Shown in pieces: positions 17,797 to 26,335 of a DNA stretch of 64,000 nucleotides. A program made the position numbers and the translations under genes. Origin of the DNA: an uncultured Acetatifactor sp. GTDB taxonomy: Bacteria > Bacillota > Clostridia > Lachnospirales > Lachnospiraceae. A model generated the notes under the pieces. It ran no database searches. It was not told where the DNA came from and saw nothing but the letters and a program-made list of their open reading frames with translations. The stretch is taken from assembly GCA_910577235.1 (NCBI GenBank), contig CAJTMX010000002.1, forward strand, positions 62,001 through 126,000. The letters run 5' to 3'. How positions within the stretch are numbered: position 1 is the first letter of the stretch; every line of letters begins with the position of its first letter.

Positions 17797-18527
17797 TCGC
17801 GATATTTACAAGCTCTCTGGGAAATTCCCGTAAGGCGGACGGCAGGAGATATCCGATGCCCATAACAGATAGAAACGGGCTGGCGGGGCAGATAGGAAAG
17901 GTCTGGAAAGAGGATTCCAAGGTGCTGTTGATCAGCGCGTCCCCGGAGGATCATGAGAGAAATGACAGTATATTGTATTGCCAGAGGGAGTCGTTTTCCA
18001 TGAGCGGGCTGTCTGCTCACGCATTTCTGCTGTGTGATGGGAGGACGGAGGAGCTGATCTGCGAGCTGGAGGAGTTTGACGTGCTGATATTGACCGGAGG
18101 TCATGTACCTACGCAGAATCGGTTTTTTGAGAGGTTGAAGCTGCGGCGCAAGCTGCAGTCTTTTGGCGGTCTGGTGATCTCCTGGAGCGCAGGCTCCATG
18201 AACTGTGCTGAAACGGTCTATGCCATGCCGGAGCTGGAAGGGGAGGGAGCTGACCCCGCATTCCGCCGTTTTATCCCGGGATTGGGAATCACCAAGTGCC
18301 AGATCATTCCCCATTTCCAGAATCTTGACGAGGAGTGCGTGGACGGTCTGCGGGTACTCCGGGATATGGTATACCCGGACAGTATGGGCAGGGAGTTTAT
18401 AGCTCTGAACGACGGCAGCTACATTGTTCATGTCAAGGATATGGAAACCGTATATGGGGAGGCTTATTTGATAAGGGACGGCCGTACAACGCAAGTCTGC
18501 AGGCATGGGGAATCTGCGCAAATATAG
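17793..18527 (+). CDS. Peptidase S51-like (dipeptidase E type) protein
   Basis: A 244-residue class I GATase-fold protein. LILTGGHVPTQN (near residue 100) and the nucleophile elbow SWSAGSMNCAE (Ser near 132) match the S51 group, with His in IIPHFQN as a partner. Members are aspartyl dipeptidases or cyanophycinase relatives; the substrate here is unknown. The ATG overlaps the stop of the YfhO gene (ATGA), so it is the third gene of a coupled trio with a fucosidase and a membrane glycosyltransferase-like protein, an odd partner for a peptidase. Confidence 0.78.
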   Translation: MIAIFTSSLGNSRKADGRRYPMPITDRNGLAGQIGKVWKEDSKVLLISASPEDHERNDSILYCQRESFSMSGLSAHAFLLCDGRTEELICELEEFDVLILTGGHVPTQNRFFERLKLRRKLQSFGGLVISWSAGSMNCAETVYAMPELEGEGADPAFRRFIPGLGITKCQIIPHFQNLDEECVDGLRVLRDMVYPDSMGREFIALNDGSYIVHVKDMETVYGEAYLIRDGRTTQVCRHGESAQI

Positions 18528-18668
18528 GTTACAAATTGCCGCATAAGATTGCTGCTGATGTAATACAAATGTGGTGGAAAAGAAGGGAATTATATGATAT
18601 CTAAGTCATAGAATAAATCACATAGATTATGGGGCATTAAGTGAAGTGGGGAAAAGGAGTGGGGGAAA

Positions 18669-19295
18669 ATGGACTTTAGGGGAAAACTGATCGAGCAGAG
18701 AAGAAAATGTGGTTTGTCGCAGGAACAATTAGCCGAAAAGCTGGGGGTCTCAAGGCAGGCGGTATCCAGGTGGGAAACGGAAAATACATTGCCCGATGCT
18801 TATAATCTGAAGAGAATTAGTAAGTTATTCCATGTGTCTATCGATTATTTACTGGCGGAAGACGACTGTGTTCAGGGAGAGGGGAAAAGCCGCAACGGGA
18901 TAGATCAAGATATTCATGAGGCATCTGAATACAAGAGGTTAATGTTTTGGTCAGTATTCTTGATCACATTTGGCTTGTTGGGGATTCTGGTATTTTATAT
19001 TCTTTCAACGCAAATACCCGCAACAGTAATGTTGCCTGAACCTGTTTCGGCGGATACAGTGCAGATGGAAACAAACATAATGACACAGAATGCAGAAACG
19101 CTTTACACTCCGCAAAAGGTATATTCTTTCTTCCCATTTCTGGTTTCTTACCATCTACGGGGGGTTGCGGCAGGGTTTACCTGCTTGACAGTCATGGGAG
19201 TTCTTCTATTACTATACTGTCTGTGTGCGCGAAAAGGTATATTTAGCATCAAATCACATATCTTGCCAAAGAAAAAGGAAGGGGAAACAATATGA
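18669..19295 (+). CDS. XRE-family regulator with two membrane helices
   Basis: A 208-residue protein. The XRE HTH occupies residues 6-62 (LSQEQLAEKLGVSRQAVSRW, ending DYLLAED). It is followed by a linker, a first helix near 98-115 (LITFGLLGILVFYILS), an outside loop of about 50 residues, and a second helix near 175-195. A regulator tethered in the membrane could sense an external or envelope signal. Base composition is lower in GC than the flanks. The last base of the frame overlaps the next ATG (ATGA), coupling it to the secreted protein gene. Confidence 0.85.
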   Translation: MDFRGKLIEQRRKCGLSQEQLAEKLGVSRQAVSRWETENTLPDAYNLKRISKLFHVSIDYLLAEDDCVQGEGKSRNGIDQDIHEASEYKRLMFWSVFLITFGLLGILVFYILSTQIPATVMLPEPVSADTVQMETNIMTQNAETLYTPQKVYSFFPFLVSYHLRGVAAGFTCLTVMGVLLLLYCLCARKGIFSIKSHILPKKKEGETI

Positions 19296-19963
19296 GAAAA
19301 GTAAGAAGAATTCTTGGAGTCATGATGGCGTTACTTATGGTGGCGGGCATGAGCCCCAGTGTTTGCGCAAATGATTCAGTAGAAGGAGTTGGCGACACTG
19401 CAGTGATTATTGAGGAAGGAGTTTATGAAGGCGAGGAATTAGAGGTTGTTGCAGAGGTGCTGGGGTGTGATATGGTCACAGAGGATGGATATGTTTTGCA
19501 AAGCATCTCTATTTTTTTAGTAGTAGATGACAGTGAAACAGAGGTAGTAGTAGATCAGCAAATACCGATGGCAATAGGGGATTATGTTGATGGAGTGACG
19601 AAGACGGCATCTAACATATATTTTCCGGACACTCCAATTACAAGTGATTGGTATGATGGTCCGTTGACAAAGCTATCATTAACATTTTCCGAAACAGTTT
19701 CTGCAAAATATAGCTGCTCCGCAAGCGTGAGTGCGGATGTTATAAGCGCAGGCGTTGCTTTTGATGTGACGGAAAGTGTTACGAAATCGACAACATGGGA
19801 GAGACCCGCTGTATCAAGTACACAGAAGATAAATATTAAGGTGTATGGCGTATATGATAAGTACACCTTTACGGCAAGGAATATTTGGGGAAATGTAAAG
19901 GGCCAGGGTACTGCGTATAAGCCGATGGGCCTTTATGTGGCACAAACTACGTATGTAAAGTAA
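19292..19963 (+). CDS. Secreted protein of unknown function
   Basis: A 223-residue protein with a clear signal peptide (MRKVRRILGVMMALLMVAGM, cleavage near SVCA-ND). An acidic region follows, then a beta-strand-rich C-terminal half with alternating Ser/Thr/Val (SAKYSCSASVSADVISAGVA, DVTESVTKSTTWE). This alternating pattern recalls beta-sheet regions of secreted Gram-positive proteins, but I do not recognise a family. It is coupled to the membrane-tethered XRE regulator upstream and ended by a strong terminator, so the two form a unit. Confidence 0.75.
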   Translation: MRKVRRILGVMMALLMVAGMSPSVCANDSVEGVGDTAVIIEEGVYEGEELEVVAEVLGCDMVTEDGYVLQSISIFLVVDDSETEVVVDQQIPMAIGDYVDGVTKTASNIYFPDTPITSDWYDGPLTKLSLTFSETVSAKYSCSASVSADVISAGVAFDVTESVTKSTTWERPAVSSTQKINIKVYGVYDKYTFTARNIWGNVKGQGTAYKPMGLYVAQTTYVK

Positions 19964-19997
19964 TATAATGACACAAGATATGTGTGATTTGAGACAG

Positions 19998-20031
19998 GAG
20001 CTACTTGTTGAATAGCGAGTAGCTCTTTTTT
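19998..20031 (+). terminator. Rho-independent terminator
   Basis: Arms GAGCTACT (19998-20005) and AGTAGCTC (20018-20025) with a 12-base loop, then a run of T. It ends the XRE-secreted protein unit. Confidence 0.88.
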
Positions 20032-20180
20032 ACGTCTTATAGAGGACGAATTCACCTTTGCCAACAGGAAAGTTATCTATAACCAATGCTCTATCATCAA
20101 TTTTCTGAATATGAAAAGGGGTGGGAGCAATCTCTATTACAAAAATGTTTGAGGTTGCATACGACCGTGATAGTCTGATA
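20030..20180 (-). pseudogene. Possible gene remnant (minus strand), unrecognised
   Basis: The minus strand reads an open frame ending IQKIDDRALVIDNFPVGKGE-FVLYKT before a TAA at 20030. It has a protein-like residue mix that a random frame rarely shows, but no ribosome site or convincing start upstream. I do not recognise a family. It may be the tail of a gene lost by deletion. The rest of the 20032-20321 gap shows only a 9-codon frame with GGAGG (start at 20221) and no other feature. Confidence 0.22.
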
Positions 20181-20321
20181 AGCTGTAAGACATGTGACAA
20201 TCTGGAAAGGAGGCACTTATATGGGCACACCCGTTTATTTTGCATAGCGCGGCTATTGCAAATAAAATCATAAGTAATAGCCAGCGCATCCGACTGTAAA
20301 TAAAGATAACAGGAGACGCAA

Positions 20322-20873
20322 ATGAGCTATTATAGAAAAATTGAATACAAGATCATCCCGGAAGAATCCTATCCGGTGTGGAGGGGATGCCCCGGCTGCG
20401 GCAAAAAGACTCATTACAGGAGCACAGAAAAGTTTCGTGTCAACGCCAACGGAAACAAGTTGGACGTTTGGCTGATCTATCAGTGTGAGAAGTGCAGGCA
20501 TACCCTCAACCTGTCCATCTATGAGAGGCAGGGCACCTTATCCATACCGGGAGACAAGTACATGCTCTTTCTGGACAATAACCGGCAGCTGGCCCGGGAG
20601 TACGGCAGGGACATACAGCTGTTCAGGCGCAATAAGGCGGAGGTAGACTTTGAAGGGCTGCGATACCGTCTGGAGATATTGCGGGACGAGATGGAAGCGG
20701 CGGAGGAGGAGGGAGCCCGGATCAGGTTGCTGGCACATAACCCTTATGGGCTGAAGATCCGTCCGGAAAGGCAGATCGCCGAACTGTTGGGAGTATCCGG
20801 CAATCAGGCTAAAAGGATGCTGCGGGAAGGAGAGATTGAGCTGGAAAAAATCGCTGAATCCTGGCATAGGTGA
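20322..20873 (+). CDS. DUF1062 domain-containing protein
   Basis: A 183-residue cytosolic protein. The N-terminal part is a zinc ribbon, CPGCGK (near residue 24) paired with CEKCRH (near 59), followed by the family-like RVNANGNKLDVWLIYQ and LNLSIYERQ text. The C-terminus has a small helical domain with RQIAELLGVSGNQAKRMLRE, which looks like an S4- or HTH-like segment. The role of the family is not known. The start has AGGAG about 8 bases upstream. Confidence 0.82.
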   Translation: MSYYRKIEYKIIPEESYPVWRGCPGCGKKTHYRSTEKFRVNANGNKLDVWLIYQCEKCRHTLNLSIYERQGTLSIPGDKYMLFLDNNRQLAREYGRDIQLFRRNKAEVDFEGLRYRLEILRDEMEAAEEEGARIRLLAHNPYGLKIRPERQIAELLGVSGNQAKRMLREGEIELEKIAESWHR

Positions 20874-20900
20874 TTTCGTAAAATACCCCTGCGTTTTAGA

Positions 20901-20929
20901 TTGTACTGCGGAGTAAGTTTTGGTATACT
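20901..20929 (+). promoter_or_regulatory. Possible sigma-A promoter
   Basis: -35 TTGTAC (20901-20906), 17-base spacer, -10 TATACT (20924-20929). It lies 185 bases before the membrane protein gene at 21114. Confidence 0.45.
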
Positions 20930-21113
20930 AAGTAAAAAGCTATGCGTTTTATCCCACTGAACATAGAGCGCGCCGAAACGAGCGGAAGCTGCCTATAATG
21001 CGTTCAGACATGATCTTGAAGTTATAAATAAGACAAGTTGGATAAAGCGCAGGGCAAGTTATTTATGTGACAGAATATTTGATCTGCGGCAGACTAGTGC
21101 GAGGAATGATATT

Positions 21114-22058
21114 ATGGCGGGGATAAGTAGCATATTAGCCCTTTTGTGGCTACTCATTATCGTGTTGTTTTCGGTGGCGGCATTTATACTGTTTTTCTTT
21201 GCGGTATTTTTGCGCGTACAAAAGAAAAAATGTGGGAACACGGTCCCTGCGTTGCTTGCGGGCATTGGCGTGATCTGCCTGATTCCTTTGGGGATCACCG
21301 TCTGCGGAATGGCGATTATTGCTCGGAGGGAGGCGCTGCGGAATGATGAGATCATGGCGGCCATTGAAAATAAAATTTATGTGAGGGAAGACGAATGGAG
21401 GCAGGGTTTTGCATATGGTGACAAATATCTGGTTCCGGTAAATATTTTGATGGAGGCCGATAATATCCATGCAAGGGCTGATCTTCACAAAATCGGCGCT
21501 TTGGTCATAGAGGATTCGGATGTATATTATACTTTTTATCAGATAGATAATGACAGCGGAATTGCTCTGTATTATGTGAAAGTTTCGTGTTTTGCCGGCG
21601 GTGAATACTATTCAAGAACTTTTGTAGATCAGAACGAATATGACGCAATCCTTGATTTTTATGACCATTCCAACCTGTCCCTAACCGCATTGTGGGAGAC
21701 TGCTCCCAAGGATACCTGGCTGCAAAATAACTGGAAGAAACTGGAACTGGATCTCAGCAGCAAACGTGATGAACTGATATGTTTGTCTCATGATGTTCTG
21801 GATGATGTGTCCGATAAAAAGCAGACAAGCAATGCGCTCAGGGATGGCTATGAGGGAATGAGTTTTATGATCGGGTCGGAGGACAAGATTTTGTTTCTCG
21901 AGCTGTCTGTACGAACAAACGGGGATGAAGTGATACTGTATTTGAACAAATACAGGGTAGAGGAAGAGATAGTAGAAAAATATAAGGAGATGCTGCTTTC
22001 GCTGATGGGGGATGCACAGGCGGAGCTGTTGGAGAGAGCAGATGCGGATAATGAATAG
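21114..22058 (+). CDS. Membrane protein of unknown function
   Basis: A 314-residue protein with two N-terminal helices (about residues 5-32 and 42-70), then a large soluble domain with no motif I recognise. It contains YYTFYQIDNDSGIALYYVKV, two DEVILYL-like strands and an acidic C-terminal helix. Topology suggests a membrane anchor with the domain on one side. It is flanked by a weak promoter and a convergent hairpin and has no clear partner. Base use is AT-richer than the housekeeping genes nearby. Confidence 0.65.
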   Translation: MAGISSILALLWLLIIVLFSVAAFILFFFAVFLRVQKKKCGNTVPALLAGIGVICLIPLGITVCGMAIIARREALRNDEIMAAIENKIYVREDEWRQGFAYGDKYLVPVNILMEADNIHARADLHKIGALVIEDSDVYYTFYQIDNDSGIALYYVKVSCFAGGEYYSRTFVDQNEYDAILDFYDHSNLSLTALWETAPKDTWLQNNWKKLELDLSSKRDELICLSHDVLDDVSDKKQTSNALRDGYEGMSFMIGSEDKILFLELSVRTNGDEVILYLNKYRVEEEIVEKYKEMLLSLMGDAQAELLERADADNE

Positions 22059-22099
22059 AACAGGGAAACTGTCATATGGGGGCAGTTGCCCTGTTCTAT
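22055..22099. terminator. Strong convergent hairpin without T-run
   Basis: Arms ATAGAACAGGG (22055-22065) and CCCTGTTCTAT (22089-22099) are perfect complements, with a second inner pairing AACTG/CAGTT. The hairpin overlaps the stop codon of the membrane protein and lies before the convergent GH27 stop. It lacks a T-run on both strands, so it may block readthrough or protect 3' ends rather than act as a classic terminator. Confidence 0.6.
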
Positions 22100-22108
22100 G
22101 TGATAAAT

Positions 22109-23398
22109 CTACATGGGACCGACCCGGTACACCACGCAGGCATGGGGTGCTATACTTTCGGAGATTTCCCGCTGAGCCGTGCGGTTTTCCCCGGTCCACA
22201 GCTCCCTTAAGGAAACCGTTTCTCCATATCCAAGTTCTTCCAGGGATACGGACAATTCCCTCTGCTCCTCACTGAGGTTGAACAGGGCCACGTAGTGGGC
22301 GTCTGCGGCAGGATCATCCGCCCGCCAGATCGCCTTTTCCCCGTCACGGCAGAGCTGACGGGGCTTTACCGAGGGGGGCAGCATAGCCAGCAGATCGTCG
22401 TTGGTCAGCAGGCTCAGGGTATCTTCGTCCAGCAGCGTCATCTCCGCGCCGATCATCAGAGGAGAACCGAACAGACACCACAGTGTCATCATCGTGCGGG
22501 CCTCGTCCCGGGTAAAGCTGGAGGTACGCTCATGACCGAATCCCTTGCCCAGCCGCCCGATGGGCAGCATGTCGCAGTCGGGATAGCAGCCCTGGGACAC
22601 ATGTTCCTGCCACAGTTCACAGCGGTAGAACATGTTCTTAAGCAGCTCAAAATTGTCCCAGAAATCATCGGTGATACGCCACATATTGGCATGGGTCTCA
22701 TAGTACCAGGCCTGGTCGATGATGGCGGGGCCTGGGGAAAGGGACAGTACGATAGGCCGTCCGCAGCGCTTTATGGCTGTAGCCAGCATACGTACCTCAT
22801 CCCGGCAGGAGGGCTGGTCATAGCGGCAGATGTCGTCGCACTTGATAAAATCCACGCCCCAGGAGGCGTACAATTCCATTAGAGAGTCATAGTAGGCCTG
22901 TCCCGCAGGCGTATCTTTCACCCCGTACATGTCAGGATTCCAGGGACACACGGAAGAGGCGATGGCCACATCGTTGGCCGTGACATCCGTGCCTTTTACG
23001 GCGCAGTGGTGATGGGCGGCGATCCGTGGAATCCCCCTCATGATATGGATGCCGAACTTCAGGCCCAGACCGTGAATATAGTCGGCCAGAGGCTTAAAAC
23101 CGCATCCGCCCACGCTGGAGGGGAACCGGGCCGGATCAGGCAGCAGACGGGAATACTCGTCCATGGCCACCTCCCCGAAAGGAATGTATTGATGCTCGTC
23201 CCGGCGGCTCCCCGCGCCGATGGCGTACCACTCTATATCTATCACGATATATTCCCAGCCGTGCTGTTTCAGATGGGCGGCCATATAGTCCGCGTTGGCT
23301 CTCACCTGTTCCTCATTTACGGTAGTATCGTAATAGTCATAGCTGTTCCAGCCCATGGGCGGAGTGGGGGCAAAATCGTTCTTGTTTCTCGTGTTCAT
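22109..23398 (-). CDS. Glycoside hydrolase family 27 (alpha-galactosidase type)
   Basis: A 429-residue enzyme. GH27 landmarks are the N-terminal PTPPMGWNSYD, WEYIVIDIEW, the nucleophile Asp in VDFIKCDDICRY, and the acid/base Asp expected in WRITDDFWDN. A beta-sandwich C-terminal domain follows. No signal peptide is visible, so it works on imported alpha-galactosides or related sugars (some members act on arabinopyranosides or N-acetylgalactosamine). The start at 23398 has GAGGAGG 7 bases upstream. It is divergent from the uronate operon and shares its regulatory region. Confidence 0.88.
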   Translation of the reverse strand: MNTRNKNDFAPTPPMGWNSYDYYDTTVNEEQVRANADYMAAHLKQHGWEYIVIDIEWYAIGAGSRRDEHQYIPFGEVAMDEYSRLLPDPARFPSSVGGCGFKPLADYIHGLGLKFGIHIMRGIPRIAAHHHCAVKGTDVTANDVAIASSVCPWNPDMYGVKDTPAGQAYYDSLMELYASWGVDFIKCDDICRYDQPSCRDEVRMLATAIKRCGRPIVLSLSPGPAIIDQAWYYETHANMWRITDDFWDNFELLKNMFYRCELWQEHVSQGCYPDCDMLPIGRLGKGFGHERTSSFTRDEARTMMTLWCLFGSPLMIGAEMTLLDEDTLSLLTNDDLLAMLPPSVKPRQLCRDGEKAIWRADDPAADAHYVALFNLSEEQRELSVSLEELGYGETVSLRELWTGENRTAQREISESIAPHACVVYRVGPM

Positions 23399-23430
23399 GG
23401 ATAACCTCCTCAAACGGATATTTTGACATC

Positions 23431-23459
23431 ATTATAGTCTTTTTTTCCAAGAAAAGAAA
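23431..23459 (-). promoter_or_regulatory. Possible promoter of the GH27 gene
   Basis: Minus-strand -10 TATAAT (23431-23436) lies 33 bases before the start. The -35 at 17 bases is weak (TTTCTT, 23454-23459), so an activator may be needed. Confidence 0.4.
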
Positions 23460-23542
23460 GGACAAATCCCATAATCTTTTTGATAAATCGGTTCCTATAA
23501 ATATTTTGTCAAAAAAATAACATGAAAAATATAAATTTCTGT

Positions 23543-23571
23543 TTGAAATCGGTGGAAGAATATGCTATAAT
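23543..23571 (+). promoter_or_regulatory. Sigma-A promoter of the kdu operon
   Basis: -35 TTGAAA (23543-23548), 17-base spacer, perfect -10 TATAAT (23566-23571). The last base of the -10 is the first base of the operator below. Confidence 0.75.
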
Positions 23572-23584
23572 GTAAGCGCTTACA
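23571..23584. promoter_or_regulatory. Perfect LacI-type/cre-like operator
   Basis: TGTAAGCGCTTACA is a perfect 14-base palindrome with the central CG that LacI/GalR-family repressors and CcpA recognise. It covers the end of the -10 and the likely transcription start, so a bound repressor would block initiation of the kdu operon. No LacI gene is in the window. Confidence 0.8.
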
Positions 23585-23685
23585 TATAGGAATTTACTAT
23601 ATTTTGCGGAAAGTAACCAGGTATGGCCGGCGTGCTGGCAGAGCAGGAGGGCTTTGACAGAGAGCCGGGGAAAGAGAGGCGTAGC

Positions 23686-24546
23686 GTGGAACTGAGAACA
23701 GCAGTATCCCCCAGAGATGTAAAACATTATACAACGGACCGTCTGAGAGAGGAGTTTCTGATCCAAAATCTTTTCGTGCCAGGACAGATCAAGCTGGTGT
23801 ACAGCCACATCGACAGGATCATCACAGGCGCGGCAGTGCCTGTAGAGCCGATCACCCTGACAGCGGGGGAGGAGCTCAGAGCGGAATATTTTTGCCAGAG
23901 AAGAGAATTGGGCGTCATCAATATCGGCGGAGCCGGCACCGTTACCGTGGACGGCAAGGTATACAGGGTGGGTTACAAGGAGGCCATGTATATCGGCATG
24001 GGTTCACGCGACATCGTATTTGCCAGCGAGGACGGAGCCTGCCCGGCGAAGTTCTATCTGAATTCCGCTCCGGCACACCGCACCTGTCCCACTGTGCTGA
24101 TCAGGCCCGAGGGCACTCCCGAGGAGGGGGTGGTCATCGTGAAGGATGAGAACAAGGTGGAGCTGGGCTGTCTGGAGGACGCCAATCACAGAGTGATCTG
24201 CAAGTATATTCTGCCCGGACAGGTGGAGAGCTGCCAGCTGGAGATGGGCATGACAAAATTGGAGCCCGGCAGCGTCTGGAACACCATGCCCTGCCATACC
24301 CATGACAGGCGCATGGAGGTTTACCTGTATTTCGACATGCAGGAGGATGCCTTTGTGATGCATTATATGGGCGAGCCCCAGGAGACGCGCCACATTGTTA
24401 TGCGCAACGAGGAGGCGGTGATATCCCCCAGCTGGTCCATCCATTCGGGTTGCGGTTCCAGAGCCTATACCTTTATTTGGGGCATGGTGGGAGAGAATCA
24501 GGACTTTGACGATATGGACGGCGTGGACAACCGGGATCTGCGCTGA
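23686..24546 (+). CDS. kduI: 5-dehydro-4-deoxy-D-glucuronate isomerase (KduI)
   Basis: A 286-residue cupin-fold isomerase that converts 5-keto-4-deoxyuronate to 2,5-diketo-3-deoxygluconate in pectin and glycosaminoglycan uronate breakdown. It opens with VSPRDVKHYTTDRLREEFLI, the family N-terminus, and the zinc ligands appear as CHTHDRRMEVYLYF and a later His in SIHSGCG. The start is a GTG at 23686 with GAGAGG 6 bases upstream. A longer frame from 23623 would add 21 atypical residues. It is the first gene of the operon, 102 bases after the operator. Confidence 0.93.
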   Translation: MELRTAVSPRDVKHYTTDRLREEFLIQNLFVPGQIKLVYSHIDRIITGAAVPVEPITLTAGEELRAEYFCQRRELGVINIGGAGTVTVDGKVYRVGYKEAMYIGMGSRDIVFASEDGACPAKFYLNSAPAHRTCPTVLIRPEGTPEEGVVIVKDENKVELGCLEDANHRVICKYILPGQVESCQLEMGMTKLEPGSVWNTMPCHTHDRRMEVYLYFDMQEDAFVMHYMGEPQETRHIVMRNEEAVISPSWSIHSGCGSRAYTFIWGMVGENQDFDDMDGVDNRDLR

Positions 24547-24595
24547 CGGGACCCGGATAGAAACATACAACATAACAAAAAAAGGAGAGAGAAAG

Positions 24596-25399
24596 ATGAG
24601 CGAATTTACGAATTTCAGCCTGGAGGGCAAAGTGGCACTGGTGACGGGAGCATCCTATGGTATCGGTTTCGCCATCGCTTCCGCCTATGCGGAGGCAGGC
24701 GCAACGATCTGCTTTAATGATATCAAGCAGGAGCTGGTGGACAAGGGGCTGGCAGCCTACGCCGAAAAAGGCATCAAGGCCCACGGCTACGTGTGCGATG
24801 TGACCGACGAGGCGGGTGTGAACGCCATGGTGGCACAGATCCAGCAGGAGGTGGGTGTGATCGATATTCTGGTAAACAACGCAGGTATCATCAAGCGTAT
24901 CCCCATGACCGATATGACTGCCGAGCAGTTCAGACAGGTGATCGATGTGGATCTGAACGCGCCTTTTATCGTGTCCAAAGCCGTTATCCCCTCCATGATC
25001 AAAAAGGGTCACGGCAAGATCATCAACATCTGCTCCATGATGTCCGAGCTGGGACGTGAGACCGTATCCGCTTACGCTTCTGCCAAGGGCGGTCTGAAGA
25101 TGCTGACCAGAAATATCTGCTCCGAGTACGGACAGTACAACATCCAGTGTAACGGCCTTGGGCCCGGTTATATCGAGACTCCTCAGACCGCGCCACTGCG
25201 CGAGAGACAGGCGGACGGCAGCAGACATCCCTTCGATCAGTTTATCTGTGCCAAGACTCCTGCCAACAGATGGCTAAAGGCGGAAGAGCTGACCGGTCCC
25301 GCTGTGTTCCTGGCCTCCGAGGCGTCCAACGCCGTGAACGGCCATATTCTGTATGTGGACGGCGGTATCCTGGCTTACATTGGCAAGCAGCCCGAATAA
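24596..25399 (+). CDS. kduD: 2-dehydro-3-deoxy-D-gluconate 5-dehydrogenase (KduD), SDR family
   Basis: A 267-residue short-chain dehydrogenase that reduces 2,5-diketo-3-deoxygluconate to KDG with NAD(P)H. The nucleotide-binding glycine motif is TGASYGIG near residues 17-24, NNAG is near 90, and the catalytic YASAK has Tyr160 and Lys164. The start follows AAAGGAGAG by 7 bases. It is the second gene after kduI, and its position supports the function over other SDR enzymes. Confidence 0.92.
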   Translation: MSEFTNFSLEGKVALVTGASYGIGFAIASAYAEAGATICFNDIKQELVDKGLAAYAEKGIKAHGYVCDVTDEAGVNAMVAQIQQEVGVIDILVNNAGIIKRIPMTDMTAEQFRQVIDVDLNAPFIVSKAVIPSMIKKGHGKIINICSMMSELGRETVSAYASAKGGLKMLTRNICSEYGQYNIQCNGLGPGYIETPQTAPLRERQADGSRHPFDQFICAKTPANRWLKAEELTGPAVFLASEASNAVNGHILYVDGGILAYIGKQPE

Positions 25400-25497
25400 A
25401 AACGGAAACCGCATATTGCAAGAACGGCTGATGACAATGGGGAAACAGGATAAGTGAAAGTAAACATACAAATATTGAACGATGCATACCGAAAGCG

Positions 25498-25517
25498 GTA
25501 GTTGACTTGTCAACTAC
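25498..25517. promoter_or_regulatory. Inverted repeat GTAGTTGAC-TT-GTCAACTAC
   Basis: Two perfect 9-base arms around a 2-base centre lie 22 bases before the RpiB-like gene, between kduD and that gene. The tiny loop argues for a protein-binding dyad (a GntR-type operator is possible) rather than an RNA hairpin. No promoter hexamers were clear beside it. Confidence 0.55.
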
Positions 25518-25539
25518 AGGTGTGCGGGAAGAGGCAAAA

Positions 25540-26178
25540 ATGAAGATAGCGTTGATCAATGAGAACAGTCAGGCGGCTAAAAACGCTCTGATCTGTGACG
25601 TTTTAAAAAAAGTAGTGGAACCTATGGGACATGTGGTGTACAATTATGGTATGTACGGCGGGGAGGACCCCCATTCCCTGACTTATGTGCAGAACGGGAT
25701 ATTGGCGGCAGTACTCCTTAACAGCGGCGCGGCGGATTATGTGATCACCGGTTGCGGCACGGGGGAGGGTGCCATGCTGGCCTGCAATTCCTTTCCCAAG
25801 GTGTTGTGCGGACACATTGAAAATCCTCTGGACGCCTATCTGTTCTCTCAGGTAAATGACGGCAACTGCGTGGCTCTCCCCTTTGCGGAGAATTTTGGCT
25901 GGGGCGGCGAGCTGAATCTGGAATATATCTTTGAAAAGCTGTTCTGCGCTCCCGGCGGCGGTGGCTATCCCAAGGAGAGGGTGGAGCCTGAACAGCGCAA
26001 CAAGAAGATTCTGGACGGCGTGAAGGAGATCACCCATATGGATATGGTGACGATTCTTGAAAAACTGGACAGGGAGCTGGTAAAAGGCGCACTGTCGGGA
26101 GAGCGGTTTGAAGAGTATTTCTTCGCCAACTGTAAATGCGACCAGCTGGCGGCCTGTGTGAAACAGATCCTTGCCTAA
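25540..26178 (+). CDS. RpiB/LacA/LacB-family sugar-phosphate isomerase (DhuI-like)
   Basis: A 212-residue protein of the RpiB fold: N-terminal MKIALINENSQAAKN, central VITGCGTGEGAMLACN, and a long extra C-terminus (about 60 residues) with GYPKERVEPEQR. Streptococcal DhuI of this family isomerises the same unsaturated-uronate product as KduI, so in this operon a DhuI-like role is likely. A pentose or other sugar-phosphate isomerase is the alternative. The start follows GGGAAGAGG. It stands between kduD and the aldolase. Confidence 0.78.
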   Translation: MKIALINENSQAAKNALICDVLKKVVEPMGHVVYNYGMYGGEDPHSLTYVQNGILAAVLLNSGAADYVITGCGTGEGAMLACNSFPKVLCGHIENPLDAYLFSQVNDGNCVALPFAENFGWGGELNLEYIFEKLFCAPGGGGYPKERVEPEQRNKKILDGVKEITHMDMVTILEKLDRELVKGALSGERFEEYFFANCKCDQLAACVKQILA

Positions 26179-26335
26179 GTCATGCGCATGAGACGGCATA
26201 AGGTGTAGCCGGACGCGGTCTGCCGAGGGGCAGACGCAGATATGGGAGAGCAGGAGAAGATTTCCATGCCGTACCCCCAAATATGATTTTGCGTATATCG
26301 CGGAAAAGCCAGCGGTATGCAGGAAAGAGGTTATT

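Noticed and set aside
24473..25228. 251-codon minus-strand frame
   Set aside because: It is antisense to kduD, which has complete SDR motifs.
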